Source: Cristatella mucedo
Taxonomy: Eukaryota > Bryozoa > Phylactolaemata > Cristatellidae
Reading direction: 5' to 3'
Assembly: GCA_009760855.2 (NCBI GenBank)
Contig: WPIO01000441.1
Coordinates: 1 to 45,590, forward strand
DNA length: 45,590 nt
Part shown: piece by piece, positions 1 to 10,685 of the stretch
How the letters are laid out: each line of letters opens with the position of its first letter
Position numbering within the stretch: the first letter of the stretch is position 1
Notes under the pieces: model-generated
The model's database searches: none
Seen by the model: the letters and a program-made list of their open reading frames with translations, nothing else
What the model was told of the DNA's origin: nothing
Program-made: the position numbers and the translations under genes

Positions 1-535
1 AAGGTTTTGTCGCTCACTTTTAGGTCCCTTCATTCTATGGCTCCAGCCTATCTTTATGATATACTACCCCATCAGGCCAAGCATCGTACCACCTGCTTTT
101 CGGAATCCAACAGTCTAGAAATACCTCGTAGAAACCTTAAATCCTTTGGAGACCGTGCATTCAGTTCGTATGCTCCCAAAGCCTGGAACTCCCTCCCGAC
201 CTGCGTCAGAACATCCCCTGACCTGACCACATTTAAAAGGAGCTTAAAAACACCCCTATTTAGGACAGCACTTAGTGGGTCCCTGTGATTTGTCCTGGAT
301 GTGCTTATTCGTGCTGACACTGTGCATGCTGCCACTAACCACATTTGCATGCTGACCATGTGCATGTCACCCCTAGCCATATTATTCATTTTGCTTGTTT
401 TTCAAGCATGATTTTACTTACCATTCAATTGCATTTCACTTTGCAGCAAACTTAAAACGCCTAGAAAGAGATTTAGTTCTCTGAGGGTGCTTTATCAAGC
501 GCATTATCATAATTATTATTATTAATAATTGTTTC
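1..535 (+). mobile_element. LINE family A (CR1/L2-like), 3' end of ORF plus 3' UTR
   Basis: The first ~288 bases encode the extreme C-terminus of a non-LTR retrotransposon reverse transcriptase. Residues include LTFRSLHSMAPAYL and AFSSYAPKAWNSLP, the usual ending of CR1/L2-clade ORF2 proteins, and the frame stops at 286-288. The 3' UTR follows and ends in a conserved hairpin (about 453-495: a GCGC-type stem around AGAGA...TCTCT) and an ATT-rich tail near 505-530. The element is cut by the window edge, so its 5' extent is unknown. Similar ends recur many times below, which is what defines family A here. Confidence 0.85.
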
Positions 536-1388
536 TACTAGTCCTTCTTTTTTTGCAAATTCAAGCTCTTCGTGTCACTCAAGTCGTTAATAACAAGCTA
601 GGTTGTCGTTTAGATGCAGATGGTACAGTGCTTTAGACCTGTGTCAATAGCATTCTGTCTTTCAGCTCTTACAACTGTAGCTACCCTTGTAGCATGATCT
701 GAAATCATTCTTGTACAGTAGTCGGGCTTCTTCATTTAAATAACGATTCTATCATGCTAGCAGTTAAGGCAGTATCACTCATAGGCAGAAAAGCGTAGTG
801 CTCGAGATGGCTGTGCCAGCATGTCTACTGTATTATCAGCTTGACATCTGGATATCTTGTTCCACAATGACCTTTACCAGATGACGTCATCGTCTTTACA
901 GTCTATTCTGCCTACTTTCAACCACTGCATCTGGTAAAATTCTGGCCCTAAAAGCTGGTCCGTGCCATTTTAAATCACATTTATGCTTAGTTAACTTCCT
1001 GCTTTCAGGCCTCTGTGCTTGTGCCATAAAACGCTTGCATCTAGTGCAATTTCGGCTTTTGTGTGCTTACAATTGAAAAAATTAGGCTTGCTGAGTCAAT
1101 AATTACACGGCCAAGCTAATCCCTTCCTTTGGTGAAATCTAGTCTTGACATATTTAGCTCCTCACAGGTCCTCCGGGCCTGTAGCCCTGGAGATTAATGC
1201 ATAGCAGTTTTCAGTTTCTGCAAAACTCTACAGCCAGGCTGATTTGTTTTGAATGTCGGATGCACTAAGTTTTACTTACACATGACCTGGAGTGGCTCAC
1301 TATTAAGCAGAGTATCGACTTCTTGCTTGGAAGTTCCTCTATTATCTTGGTCTGGTATTCGATAAAGTGCATGTAACAGTTACTTGTC
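536..1388. other. no recognisable gene
   Basis: Moderately AT-rich sequence between two LINE 3' ends. I see no long open frame, splice-bounded exon or repeat that I recognise. Confidence 0.5.
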
Positions 1389-1690
1389 AGGCATTTAAAA
1401 GAAACTAAAAACACATCTATTTATGACAGCATTTAGTTAGTCCCTGTGATCCGTTCTTTATGTGCTTATGCGTGCTGATACTGTGCATGCTGCCACTAAC
1501 CAAACTTGCTTGCTGACCCTATGCATGTCACCCCTAACCATGTTATTCTTGTCGTCTTCCGAGTATGCTACAACTAACCATTCAATCGTGCCTCCTTGGA
1601 AGCAATTGTAAAGCGCTTATAGAGACAATGAGTTCTCTGAGGGCATTTTATCAAATGTTTTAATAATATTATCATTATTATTATTGTTAG
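1389..1690 (+). mobile_element. LINE family A, 5'-truncated copy (mostly 3' UTR)
   Basis: Homology to the copy at 1-535 begins at the 'catttaaaag' segment just before the ORF stop. It continues through the UTR words 'gctgccactaacca' and 'gcatgtcacccctaacca', the tail hairpin (about 1611-1650, diverged) and an ATT repeat ending at about 1688. Only the last few codons of ORF2 remain. Confidence 0.8.
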
Positions 1691-2745
1691 GCATCCCATG
1701 GAACCAGCCTCCCTCTGGTGCTCTCTTGTACAGCATACAACCAGCAGTATCCATGCTGCTGGTTGTATGCTACAGTGTATGCAGTGGACCCATTGAGCAG
1801 CAGCATTTCCTGTTGCTCTGCTCTTTTAACTTCTCTTCCTTAAACCTAAATCAAATCATTAAACCCAAAATCAGAGTAAAGATTAACGACTGACACTATG
1901 AAGTCGTCTGATACTATCAATTCGTCAGATTTAACATATATTAAGTAGTCTACGATCTACCTATTCCTCACAGTACTTGCTGTGTTCGTATGCTGAAAAG
2001 CTTGTGGCTCTGAATGGATCTTTGCCTGATGGCTTACACAAGGTGGTCAATTCATGGTCGGGAACTCCAGAGCTGACCTCAGGTAGCTTCTTGTAAAGCT
2101 CTGCAGCTCATACATGCCCTGGCTCGAAGTGCTGGCAGCCAATCTTGCTGAAGTGTGTCAGTTACATTCCATGAGGCCCTTTTCCTTGTAGACTGCCTTG
2201 ACCGAATCCTAGCTGAAGCTAGCTCCGATAAGGATGATGCTGGTGGTAGTAACCTTGCAGGTGAGTTCACATTTTTGGAAGGCAACTTGCCAGCCCAACA
2301 GCTTTCAGATTCCTAGCTACTAGTTTGCTAGCCTGCACGGCTGTGATTAAAGGATTGCCAGGATTGCATGCATGGCTGCTTTTCCTCTCATTATTGACAA
2401 TGCAGTAATTTCTAGGAGACCCTTTGCTGGATTCACTGCATTTGTACTTCAATGAAATCTGCCTAGTTTCATTTAGCTGTACCGTCAATTATAATGAATG
2501 CACAAAAGATGAGAATCCATTGACGTGCACTTGTGCATTTGTGCTTTCCACGATGTAGGTAAGAGATGCTTTGTCTTGGTAGAGAGGCTAGAGTTGACAT
2601 AGGAGCATGGCAGGATTGCTAGTGCCAATAACTAATAGGTCAGTGCATCATAGATGGGTCTTGTGAAGTACCTTGTTAAGGCCTTGGCTGGCAGCAGTGG
2701 TCTCATTGCAGCAGCACGTTTGAGCCAATCATTTCTTATTTGGCA

Positions 2746-2748
<3 letters not shown>
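1691..2748. other. no recognisable gene
   Basis: Short open frames on both strands have no recognisable motif and no convincing splice context. Nothing else is seen here. Confidence 0.45.

Positions 2749-2780
<32 letters not shown>
2749..2780. repeat. (TA)n microsatellite
   Basis: Uninterrupted TA dinucleotide tract of about 32 bp that abuts the 3' tail of the antisense SINE at 2781-2935. It is therefore probably the SINE's own tail or its insertion target. Confidence 0.9.
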
Positions 2781-2783
<3 letters not shown>

Positions 2784-2935
2784 CATTTGTATAGCGCCCC
2801 AAGAGAACTAAATCTCTAGTCAGGCACTTCACATTTGCCTCAGGGCTCGAGCCCATGACCTCAGCCAGACCGTGGTCGGGGCGAGCACCTTTACCACTGG
2901 ACCAACCCAGGTCGGCGCTGCCTGGATACCCCTTG
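2781..2935 (-). mobile_element. tRNA-derived SINE family S1
   Basis: Read on the minus strand, the 5' head has an A-box-like TGGTCCAGTGG (complement at 2894-2904) and a B-box-like GGGCTCGAGCCC (2843-2854), the two internal RNA polymerase III promoter blocks. The 3' part (2781-2833) is the same 'TAGAGATTTAGTTCTCT' hairpin region that ends LINE family A, followed by the TA tract. Related copies occur at 30010, 33095, 33405, 44685 and 45525. Seen: both boxes and the shared tail. Inferred: mobilisation by family A. Confidence 0.75.
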
Positions 2936-4098
2936 CCAAAAGCTGAAGCATAATTTCCAAAGAAAGATAATTTAAATTCAGCAGGGAAATATTGCTGATT
3001 CCCTTCTGACTCTCAATTTGACTTCAAAATTTATTTGTCCATTCGAAAATGGTGTAATTGCATTTATGATCGAGTACTGTTAAATTGGCAGTATTACGAC
3101 CTGTCTGTGCTGTGGTTAATTTTTTTTTAAATTGGGTTTAGGTTTTCCTTGCTGCCAGTATTCAAGCTCTCCTTTTGATTGACGGCTTGATCATCACACC
3201 CACGGTTCTGGTAGACACGTCAGTAGCATTCGAATCATTAGACTTTTCGAACGTTCTTGGACGTCACGATACCTTTGGTTTTGATGAGCCTCTTGGCGAT
3301 TCGAATTATACTATTCTCGTTATCAGCAATTAACGGTCTAGTTGAGCTGCTGGGTCGTTTGGATCCCAGCACTCTAATCTTGCCCGTGCCTCAGCTGACT
3401 GCACACATTTTCCAAGCCATCCTGAGCTGTTGCTTCAGTACTGATTAGTTTTTCCTGGTTTCCAGATTCAACCTTACTGCTCTCTTTCCCATTCCTAATG
3501 CAAAATAGAGTCTACATTAAAAGCTTCAGGGGATTAAACGTGAGCTCATAAAACTATTGGACAGATTTCCATGTAAGTCTCCAGAGTTGTGCATTTAGAG
3601 GCTACTCTGGTCTGGTGATGCAACACCTCATGAATCAGTGGCAGGACTATGCATGAGTGGGCTGTGAATGGGCTGTGTTGCATACCGTTTTACTTACCGT
3701 TTTGCAGGCAAGCAATGAAAAACCATTTTAATATATAAACTTCATTTTATGAAATTAACAGCAAATATGTAAAGACGGTTATGCAAACGACGTGATGAGC
3801 CGTATATTTGTCAACCTTTTTTTTTTATTTTAACAGCAACCGAAATGTGATTGACATATGGTACTCATCATCATATAATCACTGAACATCTTCAAGTTCA
3901 ATTGTTCCCTAACCTACCAGAGTGTGGAAGTGCAGCTTGTGCTTGCAGCCGATAGCAAATGTACGTTGAATGTACAGCATAGTAAATATTCTAATGAATA
4001 GGAGATATTCGTGCATTCTAGCTAGACTGCAGACACACTCTGCACAGACAGCTCTCTGTCGCTGCCTGCATGCACAAACCCGGCATTCTTCGTTGTAG
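2936..4098. other. probable intron/upstream sequence, no firm exon
   Basis: AT-rich tracts, including T-runs at about 3121 and 3819, and no confident exon. An open stretch after a plausible acceptor at about 3159 (frame ending at TAA about 3333) lacks any family resemblance. This stretch could be the last intron of the gene ending at 5045. Confidence 0.35.
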
Positions 4099-5045
4099 CA
4101 GAGGAGCAGCCAGAGCTGCTGCACTTCCAGTCAGAGAAGCTGCTGCACTTCCGCCCTGCTTCCAGCAGCTTCCAACCGCCTGACCGGTGCTACGACCTGT
4201 CTGTGACGTCAGAGGGGCATCTGCTGCTGGCTGCAGGGAAGCACGGCCTGAAGGAATACAGTCAGAGCGGCAGAGAGCTGAGCGTCTGGGAACCTGCGAG
4301 GCTGAGCAACGGAGGGAAGGACTGGGTCATTGCAGTGCAGTCCCTGCAGGACGGACGTGCTGCTGTAGCCTTGCACTACTCAAAGCTCGTCCTGCTGCTC
4401 AGACGCAGCAGCTCTGCTGCAGCTGCTGCTGCTGCAGCTGCTGCAGGGGACTCGAAGAGAGCCTGGATCGAGGAACGACGTGTCGCTGTGATGCCCTGGT
4501 CTCCATGGAAGCTGTCCGTGCTCGGCGACCTGCTCGCTGTGACCGAGGGCGTGTATGGCCCAGGGCTGCAGCTGCTGCAGCTGAGCTCGGGGCAGCTGCT
4601 GTACAGCAGCGAGTACGAGTATGAGATAGAGAGTGTGGCTCTCACTGCTGCTGCTCTGGTCACTACGAGCTACAGCAAGGTGGAGCTGGACGATGGCAGA
4701 GAGCTGTACGTAGTGGACAGCTGCAGCCACCGAGGTGACAGACAATGGAGACACGAGCTGAGCAGCGAGGAGGAAGCGATGGGCGTCTGTGCTGCAGGCG
4801 GCATCGTGTACCTGGCTGTGCTAGGGCTGCAGGGAGACAGGAGCAGGGACTGTGTGAGGGCGCTCTGTGCTGTGACTGGGCGGGTGCTGCAGCAGGTGCT
4901 CTCATACAGCAGCCACGGACTGCTGCGGCCTGGGTGCCTGTCACTGGGGGGAGGACAGAGGATCGTGCTAGCCGTGCTGGACTGGGACGAGTATACTGTG
5001 AGAGTGTACCCTGCAGCAGCTGTTGCAGCTGAGAGCAGACGATGA
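4099..5045 (+). CDS. terminal exon of a beta-propeller-like protein
   Basis: One frame is open from 4026 to the TGA at 5043-5045. A plausible acceptor (a pyrimidine-rich stretch ending in TTGTAG at 4098) makes the exon 4099-5045, about 315 codons. The first base is in mid-codon, so upstream exons are needed; the start codon is not visible. The protein alternates short hydrophobic strands with Gly/Asp turns: LLLAAGKHGLKEYSQSG, LLAVTEGVYGPGLQLLQL, RIVLAVLDWDEYTVRVY. This is the texture of WD40/NHL-type propeller blades, roughly four to five of them. I cannot name a family. An in-frame run of ten alanines lies near 4416-4448, and the exon is rich in CTG/CAG codons. It is followed by a short 3' UTR and an AATAAA at 5159. 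The intact frame beside decayed repeats argues for a real gene. Confidence 0.65.
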
Positions 5046-5180
5046 AGGGAAGGCAGCTGCAGCATTGCAGCTCTGGGAGGCAGCTACCTAGCGCTGCATG
5101 TCACTCAGCTTCTTATGACTGCCTGTCACGTACCTGTACTCTTACCTTGTAGTGAATTAATAAAATAATCCATGATTTAG
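5046..5180 (+). terminator. 3' UTR with poly(A) signal
   Basis: A canonical AATAAA lies at 5159-5164, about 115 bases after the stop codon at 5045. That is a normal spacing for a short 3' UTR and supports 4099-5045 being the last exon. Confidence 0.65.
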
Positions 5181-5383
5181 CGACTTGTAGCACGAGCTCC
5201 AAGCAGGAGCAGCTGTAGTCAGCTGCAGCAGCTTGTGGCACTGAGCTGCTGCCTGCGTTCGGTCGACGTGACGTCCTGGCAGACGCTGCCAGCTAACGTC
5301 ACGAAATACCAGACGGCTAGCAACCAATCAGCTGGCTGACTGCTCCTTGCTAAGCACGTCGGGTGAATTTACAGCAGCTTCCC

Positions 5384-5966
5384 TGGCTAGCTCCCAAACT
5401 CTGGAGCTTCTGGTTTGCTCGCTGGCTGGCTTTCAGAGCCTGGAGCTTCCGGTGTGCTCGTTTGCTTGCTCTCAGAGTCTCGAGCTTCCGCTTCGCTTGC
5501 TCGCTGGCTCTCAGAGTCTCGACATTCGGCTTCTCTTGCTCGCTGGCTCTTTGACCCTTGAGCTTCCGGTTCGCTCGCTCGCAGGCTTCCAAACTAAAGA
5601 GCCTCCGGTTTGCTCGCTCGCTGCTTCCCAGACTCTGGAGCTTCCGGTTTGCTCGCTTGCTGGCTCTCAGAGTCTCGAGCTTCCGCTTCGCTAGCTCGCA
5701 GAGCGTAGAGCTTCCGGTTCGCTTGCTCCCTGGCTCTTCAAGCCTAAAGCTTCCGGTTCGCTCGCTCACCGGCACCTAGACTCTGGAGGTTTCGGTTCGC
5801 TCACTCGCTCGCTCTCAGACTCAAGAACTTCAGGTTTGCTCGCTCGCTGGCTCGCAGAGTCTGGAGCCACTGGTTTGCTCACTCGCTGCCTCTCAGACTG
5901 TGGAGCTTCCGGTTTGGTCGCTCGCTGGCTCTCAGAGCCTAGAGCTTCCGGTTCGCTCGCTCGCTT
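5384..5966 (+). repeat. 39-bp minisatellite array 1a
   Basis: About 15 tandem, diverged copies of a 39-bp unit. Each holds GGTTCGCTCGCTCGCTGG, then a CTCAGAGTCT-type centre, then GGAGCTTCC. The period is 13 codons and most copies lack stop codons, so several overlapping open frames appear; in the second plus frame the unit reads SLAGSQSLELPVR. It starts about 220 bp after the poly(A) signal of the preceding gene and is interrupted by a SINE at 5967. I treat it as a satellite, not a gene. Confidence 0.9.
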
Positions 5967-6163
5967 AATAAAATAAATAAATAAATTCTAGCTGATGAAA
6001 CAACCTCTTTTTGTATTGCGACAGAAGAGCCTTTACTGCCATCACCACCGATTGCAGTGGCGATTAAGAATCGCCCACCGCAGGAATCGAACCAGCGACC
6101 TCGGGACCGAGGTCGTGAAAGCAACCGCCTTACCTAGTGTGCCATCACGGCTCACCATTGCTC
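5967..6163 (-). mobile_element. tRNA-derived SINE family S2 inserted in the minisatellite
   Basis: On the minus strand there is an A box TGGCACACTAGG (complement at 6133-6144) and a perfect B box GGTTCGATTCC (complement at 6083-6093). These are followed by a body containing 'AAAGGCTCTTCTGTCGC' and an AT-rich tail at the low-coordinate end (5967-5988, TAAATAAA-type). The 39-bp array resumes on the other side. Further copies are at 27290, 28530 and 36018. I found no convincing target-site duplication. Confidence 0.75.
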
Positions 6164-8362
6164 CCACATTGCTCCCAGACTCTAGAGTTTCCGGTTAGCT
6201 CGCTCGCTTGCTCTCAGAGTCTCGAGCTTCCGCTTCGCTAGCTCGCTGGCTGTCAGAGCCAGGAGCTTCCGGTTCGGTCGCTGGCTGGCTCCCAGACTTT
6301 GGAGCTTCCGGTTCACTCGCTCGCTGGCTCTGGAACCCTGGAGTGTCCGGTTTGCTCGCTCGCTGTCTCTCAGATCCTAAAATTTTCGGTGCTCTCGGTA
6401 ACTGTCTCCCAGATTCTAGAACTTGCACTTCGCTTGCTCGCTGGATCTCAGAATTTGGAGCTTCCACTTTGCTCGCTCGCTGGCTCTCAGAGTCTCAATC
6501 TTCCTGTTCAGTGGCTCGCTGGCTACCAGAGTCCGAAACTTCCGGTTCGGTCGCTCGCTGGCTCCTAAACTCTTGACTTTCCGGTTCGCTTGCTCGCAGG
6601 AAGTCAGAGCCTGGAGCTTCGGGTTTGCTCGCTTCCTGCTTCCCAGACTCCGGAGCTTCCGGTTCGCTTGCTCGCTGGCTCTCAGAGTCTCGAGCTTCCG
6701 CTTTGCTAGCTCGCTGGCTCTCATAGTCTCGAGCTTCCGCTTGGCTAGCTCGCTGGCTCTTGGAGCCGGCGGCTTCTGGTTTGCTTGCTCGCTGGCTCTT
6801 CAAGCCTGGAGCTTCCGCTCCGCTCGCTCGGTCGTGCCTAGACTCTGGTGCTTCTGGTTTGCTCGCTCGCTCTCAGACTCCGGAGCTTCCGCATTGCTCG
6901 CTTGCTGGCTCACAGGCTCTGGAGCTTCCGCTTCGCTCGCTTGCTGGCTCTGAGAGCCTAGAGCTTCCGGTCCGCTCGCTCGATGGCTTTCAAAGCCTGG
7001 AGCTTCCGGTACGCTCGTTTCCTGGCTCACTGACTCTGAAGCTTCCGGTTCGCTCGCTCGCTTGCTCACGGAGTCTCGAGCTTCTGCTTCGCTTGCTCGC
7101 TGGCTCTTTGAGCCTGAAGCTTCCGGTTCGCTCGCTCGCTGGCTCCCAGACTATAGAGCTTCCGGTTTGCTTTCGCGCTGGCTCTCAGGCTGTTGAGCTT
7201 CCGGTTCGCTCGTTCGCTGGCTCCTTGACACAGGAGCAACCGCTTCGCTTGCTCGCTGGCTCTCAGACTCTGGAACTTCCGGTTCGCTCGCTCGCTGGCT
7301 CTTAGAGCCTGGAGCTTCTGGTTTGCTTTCTTGCTGTCTCTCAGAGTCTGGAGCCTCCGGTTTTCTCGCTCGCTGCCTCCCGGACTCTGGAGCTTCCGGT
7401 TCGCTTGCTCGCTGGCTCTCAGAGTCTCGAGCTTCCGCTTCGCTAGCTCGCTGGCTCTCAGAGCCTAGAGCTTCCGCTTCGCTCGCTCGCTGGCTCTTAG
7501 AGCCTAGAGCTTCCGGTTCGCACGCTCGATGGCTCCCAGCTCTGGAGTTTCCAGTTTGCTCGCTCGCTGGCTCTCAGAGTCTCAAGCATCCGGTTCGCTC
7601 GCTCGCTGGCTCTCAGAGCCTAGAGCTTCCGTTTTTCTCGCTCGCTGGCTCTCAGAGCCAGGAGCTTCCGGTTCGGTTGCTTGCTGGCCGTTTCGCTTGC
7701 TCGCTTGCTCTCAGAACTTTGAGCTTCCGGTTCGCTCGCTCGCTGGCTCTCTGAGCCTGGAGCTTCTGGTTTGCTCGCTTGCTCGCTCTCAGAGCCGGGA
7801 GCTTCCGGTTCCCTGGCTTGCTGGCTCCCAGACTGGAGCTTCAGGTTCACTCGCTCGCTGGCTCTCAGGGTCTGGAGCTTACAGTTCACTTGCTCGTTTG
7901 CTCCCAGACTCTGGAGCTTCTGATGCGCTCGCTCTCTGGCTCACAGAGTGTGGAGCTTCCGCTTTGCTTGCTCGCTTACTCTCAGAGCCTGGAGCTTCCG
8001 GTTCGCTTGCTTGCTGGCTCCCAGAGCCTTGGAGCTTTCTGGTTCTGTTTCGGTTGCATGCTTGCTCCTAGTCTTTGAAGCTTCCGGTTTGTTCGCTCGC
8101 TGGCTGTCAGAGTGTCGAGCTTCCGGTTCGCTCGCTCGCTGGCTTCCAGCCTCTGGAGCTTCTAGTTCGATCGCTCGCTGGCTTTCAGAGCCGGGAGCTT
8201 CCGGTTTGCTCACTTGCTGCCTTCAGACTGGAGCTTCCGGTTCGCTCGCTCGCTCTCTCTCAGAGCCGGGAGCTTCCGGTTTGCTCGCTTGCTCGCTCCC
8301 AGGCTCTGGAGATTTCGGTTCACTCGCTCGATGGCTCCCAGACTCTGGAGCTTTCTGTTAGC
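6164..8362 (+). repeat. 39-bp minisatellite array 1b
   Basis: About 56 more copies of the same unit. Two main variant types interleave: one with CTCGAGCTTCCGCTTCGCTA and one with GGTTCGCTCGCTCGCTGG. Long open frames, such as 181 codons at 6760-7305, follow from the stop-free unit. The frames overlap in all three plus phases and two minus phases, so none is favoured as a gene. Confidence 0.9.
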
Positions 8363-9736
8363 TCTCAACAGCAGAACTAAAAAGTATGCATTAACATTAT
8401 GTGTTCGTAAGTTATGTCTTATAAAGTTACATTTGTAATTGTTGAATTTATATTAGGAAATATGCTTCTTTTTGTCATATTGTATTCTAAGATGTAGTGG
8501 CCCTCGGCAGATATTTGTACATATATATATATATATATACGCGATTAATCTACGTTAAAAATAAATCAGCCTAAGTTAGCAATCAGAATCGGGTGAAATC
8601 AGTCCGAGCAGGGTGCAGTTTATGCGAGCCGTGCAAAGGTAATTGTATGAGGCATCTACTTTTTTGCGTATCAAAGCTAAAGTAGCAGGGAACGCTAAGC
8701 ATATCCGGTTCATTTCGGGCGAGCGAGGCAAGAAAGTTTCGGGATGCTTGAAAATTTAGCCATTTGATCGCGCTCCATTTACAGCACTAATGAAGTGCCT
8801 AAAAACCATTCAGTTCTTTGAAGGCACTATTATTCGTATCTAAATCGTACTCTAAATCCTTTCGCGCAATTTTCGAAGAGAGAAGCCACGTCTTTTTTGG
8901 CGGAGCAAGGGTAATTTGGGCAGGACAAGGTGTCGGCTGGACTAAGCTTAAGCGAGCAAGGCGACGCGTCTTGGGGTTTAGCGAAGCTAGGCGATACCGT
9001 TTGAAGTTTCACTGGGCGCGTTACGGTTAAGCCCGCGAGACAAAGTTTTATTGAGCGAAGCAAAGCTACAGCGAGCCGAGAGCTGTGTCACTTGGCGGGA
9101 AGATGTCTGAGCAACACATCGTTAGGCTGAACGAAACTCAAGCAGGCCTGGCAAAAAATAAAGCTGAACCGAGTCATCGCATTTGTTAACGAGGAGAGAA
9201 GCTAAAGTGGAAAGGGTGGCATTTCAGCACCAGGGGATTTAACTTTAACTGACTGAGGTAAAGAATCTTCTGGCTTAGTGAAACTCAAGCGAGCAGGACT
9301 ACAGTTATGCTGTGTGGTGCAGAATCGGCCAACTCGACGATGCTTTTTCGCATATAGCGAAGTTGCAGCAGGTCCGGTGTAGAGCATATATATTTAAGGC
9401 ACTACCTGTCCTACGCGCCATTGGCTTCTTACACTTGACCTTGTTCTTCGTCTTTTTCGCGTGCTTAAGTTCTCATCCTATCCCAGCGTTCAGTTGTCAC
9501 AATTCTTTTCCAATGTACCTACATTGCCTTGGAAGTGTTAATTCCACTCGGCTAACCAAACCAATTCTTAATAAAAATTATAATTTGATTAAAATACATT
9601 TGTTAAAGTGCCACCACAGATCTCAATTTTATCTAGGCAATTTACATTTGCTGTAAAGGAAGCATTATTGAATACTTAGCGGTAGCATGCTCAACGCACA
9701 ACAAGCGTAACGTGGTTAGAGTTGACATGCACTGGC

Positions 9737-9737
<1 letters not shown>
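8363..9737 (+). repeat. array-flanking segment, copy 1 of a ~1.38-kb duplication
   Basis: The array passes into unique-looking DNA that recurs nearly base for base at 16863-18228. Both copies share 'aaaaagtatgcattaaca', 'ggaaatatgcttctt', 'gacgcgtcttggggtttagc' and many other words in the same order. Copy 1 has a longer AT microsatellite (8521-8539) than copy 2. The last ~180 bases (from 9560) are the decayed antisense tail of a family A LINE. The shared sequence stops at 9737 ('gttgacatgcactgg'). Confidence 0.9.

Positions 9738-9768
<31 letters not shown>
9738..9768. repeat. (TA)n microsatellite at a LINE 3' end
   Basis: TA-rich tract directly next to the ATT tail of the antisense LINE at 9769-10437. 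A second AT tract lies at the other end of that LINE, so the element may have entered a TA-rich site. Confidence 0.8.
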
Positions 9769-9769
<1 letters not shown>

Positions 9770-10437
9770 ATAATAATAATATTGCACTTGATAAAGCGCC
9801 CTCAGAGAACTTAATCTCTTTCTAGGCGCTTTACATTTGCTGCAAAGTGATACGCAATAGAATAGTAAGTAAAATCATGCGTGAAAAACAAACAAAATGA
9901 ATAACATGGTTAGGGGTTACATGCACTGGGTCAGCATGCAAATGTGGTTAGTGGCAGCATGAACAGTGTCAGCACGCATAAGCACATCGAGGACGAATCA
10001 CAAGGACCCACTAAATGCTGTTTTAAATAGGTATGTTTTTAAGTTTCTTTTAAATGTGGTCAGGTCAGGGGATGTTCTGATGCAGGTCGGGAGGGAGTTC
10101 CAGGCTGTGGGAGCATACGAGCTAAATGCACGGTCTCCAAAGGATTTAAGGTTTGTACGAGGTATTTCTAGACTGTTGGATTCCGAAAAGCGAGTGGTAC
10201 GATGCTTTGCCTGATGGCGTAGTATATCTGAAAGATAGGCTGGAGCCATAGAATGAAGAGACCTAAAAGTGAGCGACAAAACCTTGAAGTCAATCCGTTG
10301 CTTGACTGGTGGCCAGTGCAGGTCGGCGAGAAGTGGAGTAATGTGGCAACTGCGACGCTCACGACAGACAAGCCTAGCTGCAGAGTTTTGCACCAGCTGC
10401 AATCGCCTGATCGCACATGCTGGTAGGCCAGTAAGCA
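9769..10437 (-). mobile_element. LINE family A, 3' end with intact ORF2 C-terminus
   Basis: The minus strand encodes about 146 uninterrupted residues ending at 9998, including LPACAIRRLQLVQNSAARLV, HITPLLADLHW.PVKQRIDFK and AWNSLPTC. This is the classic C-terminal stretch of L2/CR1 reverse transcriptases. The 3' UTR, conserved hairpin (about 9795-9835) and ATT tail follow towards 9769. The copy is 5'-truncated at about 10437, just after the 'aLPA' motif. It is among the best-preserved copies here and so probably a young insertion. Confidence 0.88.
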
Positions 10438-10442
10438 AATAT

Positions 10443-10447
10443 CTCTG

Positions 10448-10483
<36 letters not shown>

Positions 10484-10488
10484 CAGAG
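10443..10488. repeat. perfect inverted repeat around (AT)15
   Basis: CTCTGTCG at 10443-10450 and its exact complement CGACAGAG at 10481-10488 flank thirty bases of alternating AT. The 46 bp form a fully self-complementary block at the 5' truncation point of the LINE. Confidence 0.9.
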
Positions 10489-10685
10489 CTCAGACCTATT
10501 TTTTTTAGACGAGATGCCAAAGGCCAGCAGCGGCAGCAGTAGACAGAGCAGCAGCAGCAGACCACTCCCGCCTGCGGAGGGAGGAGCGGCTACAGAGCTT
10601 TCAACCTTGACTTTGACCTGGTCTGGCCAAGGTCTGGCCACTAGCGTACCTGCGTAGCCGATCTGGATGGCCAGGCGCGTGAGTT
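10489..10685. other. unique spacer before array 2
   Basis: GC-rich spacer with a CAG-rich stretch (about 10521-10562) between the palindrome and the second array. It has no counterpart before array 1 that I can see and no recognisable gene. Confidence 0.5.

Noticed and set aside
3159-3333. Upstream exon of the propeller gene
   Set aside because: There is a plausible acceptor, but the frame runs into TAA with no donor, and the peptide has no blade pattern.
4187-4624. A second protein overlapping the propeller exon in another frame
   Set aside because: Its Cys/Arg/Ala-rich composition is what a shifted reading of CTG/CAG-rich coding DNA gives; the propeller frame is longer and has the poly(A) context.
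6079-6150. A functional tRNA gene
   Set aside because: A and B boxes are good, but the sequence continues into a SINE body and recurs at 27290, 28525 and 36018 with decay.
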